The notes under the pieces: generated by a model
Told to the model about the DNA's origin: nothing
The model's database searches: none
The model's input: only the letters and a program-made list of their open reading frames with translations
Assembly: GCA_958420075.1 (NCBI GenBank)
Contig: CATZIM010000126.1
Span: forward strand, 1-5,889
Direction: 5' to 3'
Origin: an uncultured Clostridia bacterium
GTDB lineage: Bacteria; Bacillota; Clostridia; Lachnospirales; Anaerotignaceae
Length of the DNA: 5,889 bases
Made by a program: the position numbers and the translations under genes
Shown: positions 1-4,761 of the stretch, in pieces
Numbering within the stretch: position 1 is the first letter of the stretch
Layout: every line of letters begins with the position of its first letter

Positions 1-32
1 TCCGCAAAATTATTTATCAGAAAGAAAAATAA
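1..32 (+). CDS. Possible 3' end of an upstream gene (C-terminal codons only)
   Basis: Reading from base 3, the frame encodes RKIIYQKEK and stops at TAA 30-32, one base before a strong terminator hairpin. A stop codon directly followed by a terminator is the usual end of a transcription unit, so this is probably the lysine-rich tail of a plus-strand protein that begins outside the window. Frame 1 also stays open to TAG 55-57, but that would run into the hairpin. About ten residues cannot identify a family, so no function is proposed. Confidence 0.35.
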   Translation, partial: RKIIYQKEK

Positions 33-33
33 G

Positions 34-77
34 AAAAAGCTGGAATCCTTGCAATAGTATGGGTTCCAGCTTTTTTT
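34..77 (+). terminator. Rho-independent terminator
   Basis: AAAAAGCTGGAA (34-45) pairs with TTCCAGCTTTTT (64-75). The inner bases 46-48 can extend the stem with 61-63. The loop is about 12 bases and the right arm runs into seven T (71-77). The A-rich left flank also gives a U-tract on the minus strand, so it could work in both directions. It isolates the acetyltransferase gene from whatever lies upstream. Confidence 0.85.
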
Positions 78-109
78 GTACCCAAAACACTGCCGAAGCG
101 TTTGGTGGA

Positions 110-139
110 TTGCGGCAAAAGGGCAGGACTTTGTACAAT
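110..139 (+). promoter_or_regulatory. Weak candidate promoter for the acetyltransferase gene
   Basis: TACAAT (134-139) matches five of six -10 bases and has TTGCGG (110-115) 18 bases upstream, a poor -35. A start site near 146 would leave almost no leader before the Shine-Dalgarno sequence at 148-154, which argues against it. No better promoter is visible between the terminator and the gene, so this is a tentative call. Confidence 0.22.
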
Positions 140-147
140 CAAGCCAG

Positions 148-154
148 AAGGAGG
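148..154 (+). promoter_or_regulatory. Ribosome binding site that fixes the acetyltransferase start
   Basis: AAGGAGG lies seven bases before ATG 162. The longer in-frame reading from TTG 102 has no such site, so the protein is taken to start at 162. Confidence 0.85.
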
Positions 155-161
155 CGATTGT

Positions 162-797
162 ATGAAGATCACCAAAGATGCCATGTATCCTCGTCTTGAC
201 GATACATGGACGATTTATCTGAAAAATGCCATCACGAACCCTGCTATTTCCGTTGGGGATTATACCATGTATCATGACTTTGTCCATGACCCCAGAGAAT
301 TTGAAAAGCATAACGTCCTCTACCAATATCCCATCAATGGGGATAGGCTGAAAATTGGGAAATTCTGCTCCATTGCCTGCGGGGCAAAGTTCCTGTTCAA
401 CAGTGCCAATCATGCTTTGGGTTCTCTGTCTACTTATCCATTCCCCATATTTGCCGATGCTTGGGGGCTGGATTGGAAGCGGGTTACAGAGGCATGGGAC
501 AACAAAGGGGATATTACCATCGGCAATGATGTGTGGATTGGCTACGAAGCCGTCATACTGGCAGGGGTCACCATTGGAGATGGCGCCATCATTGGCACAA
601 GGGCAGTAGTCACTAAAGATGTGCCGCCTTATACCATTGTGGGCGGTGTGCCTGCAAAGCCCATCCGCAAACGGTTTTCCGAGGAAACCATTGCCGCTTT
701 GGAGGAAATGCGCTGGTGGGATTGGGAAGAAGAAAAAATTGCCCGTCATGTCTGGGATATTCAGGCGGGAGATGTGGAAAAACTGAAAAAAGCATGA
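162..797 (+). CDS. Vat/CatB-type xenobiotic O-acetyltransferase (hexapeptide repeat)
   Basis: A 211-residue cytoplasmic enzyme expected to move acetyl from acetyl-CoA to a hydroxyl group of a small molecule. In the family, Vat enzymes acetylate streptogramin A and CatB-type enzymes acetylate chloramphenicol. The N-terminal part carries MYP (8-10), LYQYPI (53-58) and LKIGKFCSI (63-71), all typical of this group. NSANHALG (80-87) contains the expected catalytic histidine, H84, followed by STYPF. Residues 118-166 hold left-handed beta-helix hexapeptides ([20 protein letters not shown]) ending in the acetyl-CoA-side motif VGGVPAKPI. The C-terminus has the family RWWDW segment. Length matches the usual 205-220 residues. 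The start at 162 is chosen by the strong Shine-Dalgarno; TTG 102 would add 20 unlikely residues. The gene stands alone between two terminators, with no mobile element beside it. The fold is secure, but the substrate is not: it could be a streptogramin, chloramphenicol, or an unrelated metabolite. Confidence 0.9.
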   Translation: MKITKDAMYPRLDDTWTIYLKNAITNPAISVGDYTMYHDFVHDPREFEKHNVLYQYPINGDRLKIGKFCSIACGAKFLFNSANHALGSLSTYPFPIFADAWGLDWKRVTEAWDNKGDITIGNDVWIGYEAVILAGVTIGDGAIIGTRAVVTKDVPPYTIVGGVPAKPIRKRFSEETIAALEEMRWWDWEEEKIARHVWDIQAGDVEKLKKA

Positions 798-817
798 TAG
801 AAGTGCAATGAAAATAG

Positions 818-860
818 AATAGCCGGATTCCTTTGCGTTTCAAGGAGTCCGGCTATTTTT
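818..860 (+). terminator. Rho-independent terminator after the acetyltransferase gene
   Basis: AATAGCCGGA (818-827) pairs perfectly with TCCGGCTATT (848-857). After a two-base mismatch, CCTT (830-833) pairs with AAGG (842-845). A T-rich tract follows. It starts 20 bases after the stop codon. Because the VWA gene converges on it from the other side (its stop is at 896), it may serve both strands, though the minus-strand U-tract is poorer. Confidence 0.85.
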
Positions 861-895
861 GTTTTTGATGATGCAGCCCATCAAAGGAGGCTGTT

Positions 896-2092
896 TTATC
901 TGTTCACCATAAGTTTTTTCAGAGCGGCGTTGAGGCCGTCAATGCTCAAGTCGTACATATCAAAATCCTTGCGGATGATGTCGTAGGTCTTTGCCCACCA
1001 GCCGCCCCAGTAAGGACGTTCCGAAGGGTTCAGCCATACCAGATGGGGATATTTTTCCCGGAATCTGGTGAGCCATTCAATGCCGGTGATGTTGTCACGG
1101 GCACCGTAATTGTAATAGCTGGGGTCAAGCAGCTCGGAAGGCTCCATCTGGGCATCGCCAACGATGATGACCTTGTATTCGCTGCTGAGATTTTTCAGAA
1201 TCCATTCTGTAGGGACCACAGATTTTGGACGCAGCTGTGGGTCTGTATAGATTTTGGAATAGATACAGTTGTGGAAATAGAACACCTGCAAGTCCTTGAA
1301 GTGGTTGGACTTGCTCACTGCCTGGAACAACATGGAGCACAAACGGCTGTAATAGTCCATGGAACCGCCGCTGTCCATGAGCAGCAATACTTTGACGGTG
1401 TTCTTTCGGGGACGATCGTAAACCACTTTCAGTTTCCCTGCATTGTCACAGGTTTCCCGAATGGTGCCGTCAATGTCAAATTCTGTTTTGGCTTCCTCGG
1501 CCTTGGCGGAAAACTGCCGCAGTCTGCGGAAAGCCATCTGGAACTGACGGGTATCCAGTGTGTTGTCCTGACGGAAATCGCGGAATTTCCGTTCGCTGGC
1601 AACCTGAAAAGCGCGACGTTTGCCGCCTTCGCCACCCACACGGATGCCTCTGGGGCTAAAGCCGCTGTTGCCGAATACGGAAACACCGCCGGTACCTACC
1701 CAGTAACTGCCGCCGTTGTGTTCTTCCTTCTGTTCTTCCAGTCGTTCCAAAAACATTTTCTGGATTTCCGCCTGAGAAATCCATTCATTCTGCATGGCAC
1801 GCTCCATGTCGAACTGGTCGCCGGGTTTTTCCTTGGGATTTGTGAGCCAGTCCATGAGTTCTTTGGGCAGCTCCCCTTCAAATTCCACGCCTTTGAAAAA
1901 TTCCAGAAAGGCGCCGTCGAATTTGTCAAAATCCGCTTCGCTTTTCACCAGCACACTGCGGCACAGATAGTAAAATCCCGTGAAAGAGGACTGGTGCAGA
2001 CCTTTGTCCAGAGCTTCCATGAGGGTCATCCATTCATTCATGGATACCTTCAGCCCTCTGGAGCGCAGTAAATAGAAAAATGCCGTAAACAT
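896..2092 (-). CDS. CoxE-like VWA-domain protein (partner of the MoxR ATPase)
   Basis: A 398-residue soluble protein without signal peptide or membrane segment. The N-terminal half is helical. Residues 127-154 hold a glycine-rich stretch, with GGSYWVGTGG (127-136) then VFGNSGFSPRGIRVGG, which is characteristic of CoxE-like VWA proteins. The VWA domain begins near residue 230. Its metal-ion site motif is DSGGSM (240-245), that is D-x-G-x-S instead of the classical D-x-S-x-S, a variant I recall in CoxE relatives. VGDAQM (311-316) supplies the later acidic loop. In this family a VWA protein works with a MoxR AAA+ ATPase in metal insertion or remodelling of a client; CoxE acts with CoxD on CO dehydrogenase. 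No cox or other client gene is seen here, so the client is unknown. The start at 2092 has AGGTG at 2098-2102 and lies 12 bases after the ATPase stop, implying co-transcription and a stoichiometric pair. Confidence 0.88.
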   Translation of the reverse strand: MFTAFFYLLRSRGLKVSMNEWMTLMEALDKGLHQSSFTGFYYLCRSVLVKSEADFDKFDGAFLEFFKGVEFEGELPKELMDWLTNPKEKPGDQFDMERAMQNEWISQAEIQKMFLERLEEQKEEHNGGSYWVGTGGVSVFGNSGFSPRGIRVGGEGGKRRAFQVASERKFRDFRQDNTLDTRQFQMAFRRLRQFSAKAEEAKTEFDIDGTIRETCDNAGKLKVVYDRPRKNTVKVLLLMDSGGSMDYYSRLCSMLFQAVSKSNHFKDLQVFYFHNCIYSKIYTDPQLRPKSVVPTEWILKNLSSEYKVIIVGDAQMEPSELLDPSYYNYGARDNITGIEWLTRFREKYPHLVWLNPSERPYWGGWWAKTYDIIRKDFDMYDLSIDGLNAALKKLMVNR

Positions 2093-2104
2093 GGGATCAC
2101 CTGC

Positions 2105-2917
2105 TTATCGTAAATAGCGGTTCAGTACATCGATGTCTTCGTTCTTTTTCAGCAGAACCCCTGCAAAGGGAACTTCCTGACGGATTCTGTCTACGTCAAC
2201 GCCGCCCAGCTGCAGGGCACGAATCCAGTCGATGACTTCGGATGTGCTGGGTTTTTTCTGAATCTGGTACAGACCACGGATCCAGTAGAATGTTTCCAGT
2301 ACCTGTTCCAGCAGATGTTCTTCCACTTTGTCAAAGTGTACTTTGATGATTTCTTCCATCTGTTCCGCATCGGGGAATTCGATGTAGTGGAAGATGCAGC
2401 GGCGCAGGAACGCGTCAGGCAGTTCTTTTTCTGCGTTGGATGTGATGATCACGATGGGACGCTGTTTTGCCTTTACGGTTTCCTTTGTTTCGGGAATGTA
2501 GAATTCCATTTTATCCAGCTCCCACAGCAGGTCGTTGGGGAATTCCAGATCGGCTTTGTCGATTTCGTCGATGAGGAGGATCACCTGCTCGTCAGAGGAG
2601 AAAGCTTCGCCCAGCTTGCCCATTTTTACATATTTTGCGATGTCGTCTACGCCTTCGTTGCCGAACTGGCTGTCATACAGACGCTGTACCACGTCATAAA
2701 CGTACAGACCGTCCTGGGCTTTTGTGGTGGATTTGATGTTCCAGATCACCAGTTTTTTGCCCAGTGCTTCGGAAATGGCTTCCGCCAGCATGGTTTTGCC
2801 TGTGCCGGGCTCCCCTTTGATCAGCAGGGGTTTTTGCAGCGCCATGGCAATATTGACAGAACGCATGAGTTCTTCACTTGCGACATAATTTTTGCTTCCT
2901 TGAAATGTTGCGGACAT
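2105..2917 (-). CDS. MoxR-family AAA+ ATPase
   Basis: A 270-residue cytoplasmic AAA+ ATPase. Walker A is GEPGTGKT (35-42), Walker B is ILLIDEID (113-120), sensor 1 is TSN (159-161), and the arginine-finger region is LRRC (171-174) in the usual FLRRC context. The C-terminal helical lid follows to residue 270. The length is a little below the 300-plus residues common for MoxR proteins but normal for the CoxD-like subgroup. MoxR ATPases form hexamers that use ATP to remodel or mature partner complexes, generally with a VWA protein encoded next door, exactly as here. It is the first gene of the operon: ATG 2917 has AAAGGTGAT upstream (about 2921-2929), and a sigma-A promoter lies about 36 bases before the start. 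The substrate complex cannot be named from this window. Confidence 0.92.
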   Translation of the reverse strand: MSATFQGSKNYVASEELMRSVNIAMALQKPLLIKGEPGTGKTMLAEAISEALGKKLVIWNIKSTTKAQDGLYVYDVVQRLYDSQFGNEGVDDIAKYVKMGKLGEAFSSDEQVILLIDEIDKADLEFPNDLLWELDKMEFYIPETKETVKAKQRPIVIITSNAEKELPDAFLRRCIFHYIEFPDAEQMEEIIKVHFDKVEEHLLEQVLETFYWIRGLYQIQKKPSTSEVIDWIRALQLGGVDVDRIRQEVPFAGVLLKKNEDIDVLNRYLR

Positions 2918-2952
2918 GAAATATCACCTTTCCTAGATAGATTATGGGTTAT

Positions 2953-2982
2953 ATTGTAAGAGAGCAGTACAGACCTTGTCAA
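2953..2982 (-). promoter_or_regulatory. Sigma-A promoter of the MoxR-VWA operon
   Basis: On the minus strand TTGACA (2982-2977, perfect -35) is followed after 18 bases by TACAAT (2958-2953, five of six -10 bases). Transcription should begin near 2946, giving a leader of about 29 bases with the Shine-Dalgarno inside it. The -35 lies directly beside the U-tract of the preceding terminator. The plus-strand reading of the -35 area, CTTGTCAAG, partly resembles a Spo0A box. Confidence 0.8.
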
Positions 2983-2983
2983 G

Positions 2984-3005
2984 AAAAAAGCCCGTTATAT
3001 CGGGC
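2984..3005 (-). terminator. Short rho-independent terminator (minus strand)
   Basis: GCCCG (3005-3001 on the minus strand) pairs with CGGGC (2994-2990) around a six-base loop and is followed by six U (2989-2984). It is a second stop after the larger hairpin at 3064-3108 and shields the operon promoter from abrB read-through. The stem is only five base pairs, so strength is uncertain. Confidence 0.55.
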
Positions 3006-3063
3006 AAATCAGGGTTTTTCACAGAAAAAAGGAGGGCTTTTTTGAAAATTCTGCGCAAAACAG

Positions 3064-3108
3064 AAAAAGCCGATATTGTATGTATTTCCATACAATTCCG
3101 GCTTTTTT
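3064..3108 (-). terminator. Strong terminator after the abrB-type gene, likely bidirectional
   Basis: AAAAAGCCG (3064-3072) pairs with CGGCTTTTT (3099-3107). After a two-base internal mismatch, ATTGTATG (3075-3082) pairs perfectly with CATACAAT (3089-3096) around a six-base loop. A-tract and T-tract flank both sides, so a U-tail forms in either direction. On the minus strand it begins about 23 bases after the abrB stop codon. Confidence 0.85.
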
Positions 3109-3130
3109 GTCTGTCAGATTGTGAATTGTT

Positions 3131-3391
3131 TCAGCGTACATCCAGCCCAGCCAATTTTGCCATTTCCAAAATGGACTGTTTGGATACTTTTTTGCCTTTG
3201 TAATCAATGAGGTCATCCATGCTGCCTGTGAAAATATCGGCAGGTTCATATTTTTTCAAAATGATGGTGTTTTCTTCTACGAAGATCTCCAGGGAGTCTT
3301 TGATTTCGATTCCCATGTTTCGACGCAGTTCGATGGGCAAAACCACTCTTCCCAGTTCGTCTACTTTACGAACGATGCCTGTTGATTTCAT
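3131..3391 (-). CDS. abrB: AbrB/SpoVT-family transition-state regulator
   Basis: An 86-residue DNA-binding protein. The N-terminal swapped-hairpin beta-barrel domain is nearly identical to Bacillus subtilis AbrB: STGIVRKVDELGRVV (3-17) then LPIELRRNMGI (18-28). It retains the arginines known to contact DNA in AbrB (R8, R15, R23, R24) and a following LEIFVEENTIILKKYEP. The C-terminal part (about 51-86) is a short helical or multimerisation tail that differs from AbrB, and the protein is slightly shorter than the 94-96 residues of the Bacillus one. AbrB-type proteins act as dimers or tetramers that hold back stationary-phase and sporulation genes. ATG 3391 has GGGAGG (3404-3399) seven bases upstream. 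It is monocistronic, divergent from spmA-spmB and closed by strong terminators. Several AbrB-like paralogues are usual in spore formers, so this may be a paralogue (Abh- or SpoVT-like) and not the functional equivalent of AbrB. Confidence 0.92.
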   Translation of the reverse strand: MKSTGIVRKVDELGRVVLPIELRRNMGIEIKDSLEIFVEENTIILKKYEPADIFTGSMDDLIDYKGKKVSKQSILEMAKLAGLDVR

Positions 3392-3408
3392 CTGATTTCC
3401 TCCCTGTA

Positions 3409-3422
3409 AGACCAGTTGGTCT
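3409..3422. promoter_or_regulatory. Palindrome in the abrB leader, possible operator
   Basis: AGACCA (3409-3414) and TGGTCT (3417-3422) form a perfect six-base inverted repeat with a two-base centre. It lies between the predicted -10 and the Shine-Dalgarno sequence of the abrB-type gene. This is a good place for a repressor site, or a small leader hairpin, but no known operator consensus is recognised. Confidence 0.35.
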
Positions 3423-3438
3423 GATTTTTCTTAACAGA

Positions 3439-3467
3439 ATATTAACACAGATCCATGCAAAATACAA
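3439..3467 (-). promoter_or_regulatory. Sigma-A promoter of the abrB-type gene
   Basis: On the minus strand TTGTAT (3467-3462) and TAATAT (3444-3439) are separated by 17 bases. The leader to ATG 3391 would be about 40 bases. Direct repeats GTTAA (minus strand; 3446-3442 and 3435-3431) lie 11 bases apart over the -10 and start site. No clear Spo0A box is visible, although abrB of Bacillus is repressed by Spo0A. Confidence 0.6.
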
Positions 3468-3505
3468 CAAAAATATCTTCGTTTCACCCAATTTTTGGAA
3501 AAAAG

Positions 3506-3534
3506 GGATAGTTTTTCCCGCCCGTGCATAGATG
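3506..3534 (+). promoter_or_regulatory. Candidate sigma-E (mother-cell) promoter of spmA-spmB
   Basis: GGATAGT (3506-3512) and CATAGATG (3527-3534) are 14 bases apart. They resemble the sigma-E -35 (kmATATT) and -10 (CATACAnT) with a few mismatches. The start would fall near 3541, leaving about 20 leader bases that contain the ribosome binding site. No sigma-A promoter is seen before spmA. In Bacillus subtilis the spmA-spmB operon is sigma-E dependent, which supports the reading. Confidence 0.45.
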
Positions 3535-3545
3535 TGAAAGAAGGG

Positions 3546-3554
3546 AAGGAGGGG
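3546..3554 (+). promoter_or_regulatory. Ribosome binding site fixing the spmA start
   Basis: AAGGAGGGG ends six bases before ATG 3561. The longer in-frame reading from TTG 3495 would overlap the candidate promoter and has no such site. Confidence 0.85.
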
Positions 3555-3560
3555 AAAAAC

Positions 3561-4151
3561 ATGCTGAATGTGATCTGGGGATTTTTCCTCATAGGAGGTA
3601 TTTTGACGGGGGCGTTTCTGGGACGGATGGATCTGGTGACAAACGCAGTCATTGACGGCGGCAGGAATGCCGTGGAGCTTGCCTTTACCATGGCTGGGGT
3701 GGTGGCAGTCTGGTCAGGCATCTTGAAAATCGCCGAAAAAGGCGGCATGATTGACGCGCTGGCGGAAAAAATGGAGCCATTTCTGGATTTTCTGTTTCCT
3801 GAGGTGCCAAGGGGACATGCCGCAAGGCGGTATATTTCCGCCAATTTTGCCGCAAACTTTCTGGGACTTGGCTGGGCAGCCACGCCGGCAGGGCTTCTTG
3901 CCATGGAGGAACTGGCGAAACTCAACGGCAAAACAGGACGTGCCAGCAATGCCATGTGTATGTTTCTGGTGGTGAATATGTCCTCTTTGCAGCTGGTGAC
4001 AGTGAATATCCTTGCCTATCGGGCGGAATATGGCTCGGCGGCTCCGGCGGAAATCATGGGGGCAGGCATAGCTGCAACCCTTGGCACCACCCTTGTGGGA
4101 ATTCTGCTGGCAAAGATACTGGAAGGGAGGGGAAAACATTGCGATTTCTGA
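3561..4151 (+). CDS. spmA: Spore maturation protein A
   Basis: A 196-residue integral membrane protein, the same length as Bacillus subtilis SpmA. It belongs to the nucleoside-recognition Gate-domain superfamily. A hydrophobic N-terminal segment spans about residues 2-20, followed by NAVIDGGRNAVELAF (28-42), a second hydrophobic stretch with GVVAVWSGILKIAEKGG (46-62), and the signature ANFAANFLGLGWAATPAG (94-111). More membrane segments fill the C-terminal third. SpmA and SpmB are both needed for full dehydration of the spore core; mutants make spores of lower heat resistance. The molecular activity is not settled. The reading from 3495 is rejected because the ribosome binding site points to 3561. 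The gene overlaps spmB by 13 bases, implying translational coupling. In Bacillus, dacB precedes spmA; here the upstream neighbour is a divergent abrB-type gene. Confidence 0.95.
   Translation: MLNVIWGFFLIGGILTGAFLGRMDLVTNAVIDGGRNAVELAFTMAGVVAVWSGILKIAEKGGMIDALAEKMEPFLDFLFPEVPRGHAARRYISANFAANFLGLGWAATPAGLLAMEELAKLNGKTGRASNAMCMFLVVNMSSLQLVTVNILAYRAEYGSAAPAEIMGAGIAATLGTTLVGILLAKILEGRGKHCDF
4126..4130 (+). promoter_or_regulatory. Ribosome binding site supporting a TTG start for spmB
   Basis: GGAGG within a longer purine run (4121-4136) lies eight bases before TTG 4139, an ideal distance. The alternative ATG 4151 is 20 bases away, though its TGATG overlap with the spmA stop would allow coupled re-initiation. 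Confidence 0.6.
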
Positions 4152-4675
4152 TGGTGCTTTCGGACTTCATCATTCCTGTGACGGTATTGTTCATTGTGGT
4201 TTTCGGCTCTCTCAAACGGGTGAATCTCTATGAAACCTTTCTGGAAGGGGCGAAAGAAGGCTTACATACGGTGGTGAATATCCTGCCAACCCTGCTGGGG
4301 CTTATGGTGGCAGTGGAAGTGCTCCGGGCAGGGGGACTGCTGGAGCTTTTGACAAAACTGCTGGCGCCGCTGGAGCATCTGGTGGGATTTCCCGCCGAAT
4401 TGGCGCCCCTCACATTGGTGCGGCTGGTGTCCTCCTCGGCGGCAGTGGGGCTTCTGACGGAAATTTTTGCGGCTTATGGCCCGGACTCTTTTTTGGGGCG
4501 TTCCGCTTCGGTGATGATGTACTGCACGGAAACGGTGTTTTATACCATGAGCCTGTACTTCCTTTCTGTGGGCATTACAAAAACAAGACATACCCTGTTT
4601 TGTGCTCTTGCGGCAAACTTCGCGGGGGTAGCTCTGTCTCTCTTTCTGGTGGGGCAGCTTTTCGGTGCAGGCTGA
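4139..4675 (+). CDS. spmB: Spore maturation protein B
   Basis: A 178-residue membrane protein with the same length as Bacillus subtilis SpmB when started at TTG 4139. It is the second Gate-domain partner of SpmA in spore-core dehydration. Family features are the N-terminal LSDFIIP and hydrophobic helix (about 7-23), YETFLEGAKEGL (31-42), LPTLLGLMVAVEVLRAGG (49-66), LVRLVSSSAAVGLL (93-106) and GPDSFLGRSASVMM (114-127). The last hydrophobic helix ends at the C-terminus (about 155-175). A start at ATG 4151 would give 174 residues and share one base with the spmA stop; TTG is preferred for its Shine-Dalgarno and for the MRFLMVLSDFIIP-like beginning seen in clostridial SpmB. The frame stays open back to 3956, but that part overlaps spmA and is not coding. 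No terminator is visible after the gene. Confidence 0.93.
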   Translation: MRFLMVLSDFIIPVTVLFIVVFGSLKRVNLYETFLEGAKEGLHTVVNILPTLLGLMVAVEVLRAGGLLELLTKLLAPLEHLVGFPAELAPLTLVRLVSSSAAVGLLTEIFAAYGPDSFLGRSASVMMYCTETVFYTMSLYFLSVGITKTRHTLFCALAANFAGVALSLFLVGQLFGAG

Positions 4676-4684
4676 AAAACAGGT

Positions 4685-4713
4685 TTGAAAAAATCCCTCT
4701 GGTGTTTTATAAT
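4685..4713 (+). promoter_or_regulatory. Sigma-A promoter of the lipoprotein gene
   Basis: TTGAAA (4685-4690) and TATAAT (4708-4713) are 17 bases apart, with a perfect -10 and spacer. Transcription should begin near 4720, giving a leader of about 42 bases. It starts ten bases after spmB, so the lipoprotein gene has vegetative expression independent of the spm operon, although read-through from spmB is also possible. Confidence 0.82.
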
Positions 4714-4761
4714 AAAAATATCTATGTGCAAAAAACCTTGCAAAAGAGGGAAGGGACAGAC

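Noticed and set aside
102..161. TTG 102 start that extends the acetyltransferase by 20 residues
   Set aside because: There is no ribosome binding site before it, and the extra residues cover the true Shine-Dalgarno and do not resemble the family N-terminus.
1043..2071. 342-codon open frame on the plus strand opposite the VWA gene
   Set aside because: It mirrors the codon bias of the VWA gene, has no ribosome binding site, and gives a protein with no recognisable motif, whereas the minus strand has clear family motifs throughout.
2315..2959. 214-codon plus-strand frame opposite the MoxR ATPase
   Set aside because: It is the antisense of a gene with intact Walker A, Walker B and sensor motifs; the frame is rich in Phe, Val and Cys and runs through the operon promoter.
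2976..3203. Small plus-strand frame across the terminator cluster
   Set aside because: It reads through three hairpins and the 3' part of the abrB-type gene in antisense, and has no coding signature.
3497..3518. GGAAAAA/TTTTTCC inverted repeat before spmA
   Set aside because: It is AT-rich with an eight-base loop and sits across the predicted -35, so it is probably chance in a low-complexity stretch.
3956..4138. Upstream extension of the spmB frame
   Set aside because: It overlaps spmA out of frame, encodes a Gly-rich sequence unlike any SpmB, and lacks a ribosome binding site.
4695..4750. CCCTCT (4695-4700) and AGAGGG (4745-4750) inverted repeat
   Set aside because: The left arm lies in the promoter spacer and would not be in the lipoprotein transcript; there is no U-tract, so it is not a terminator for spmB.
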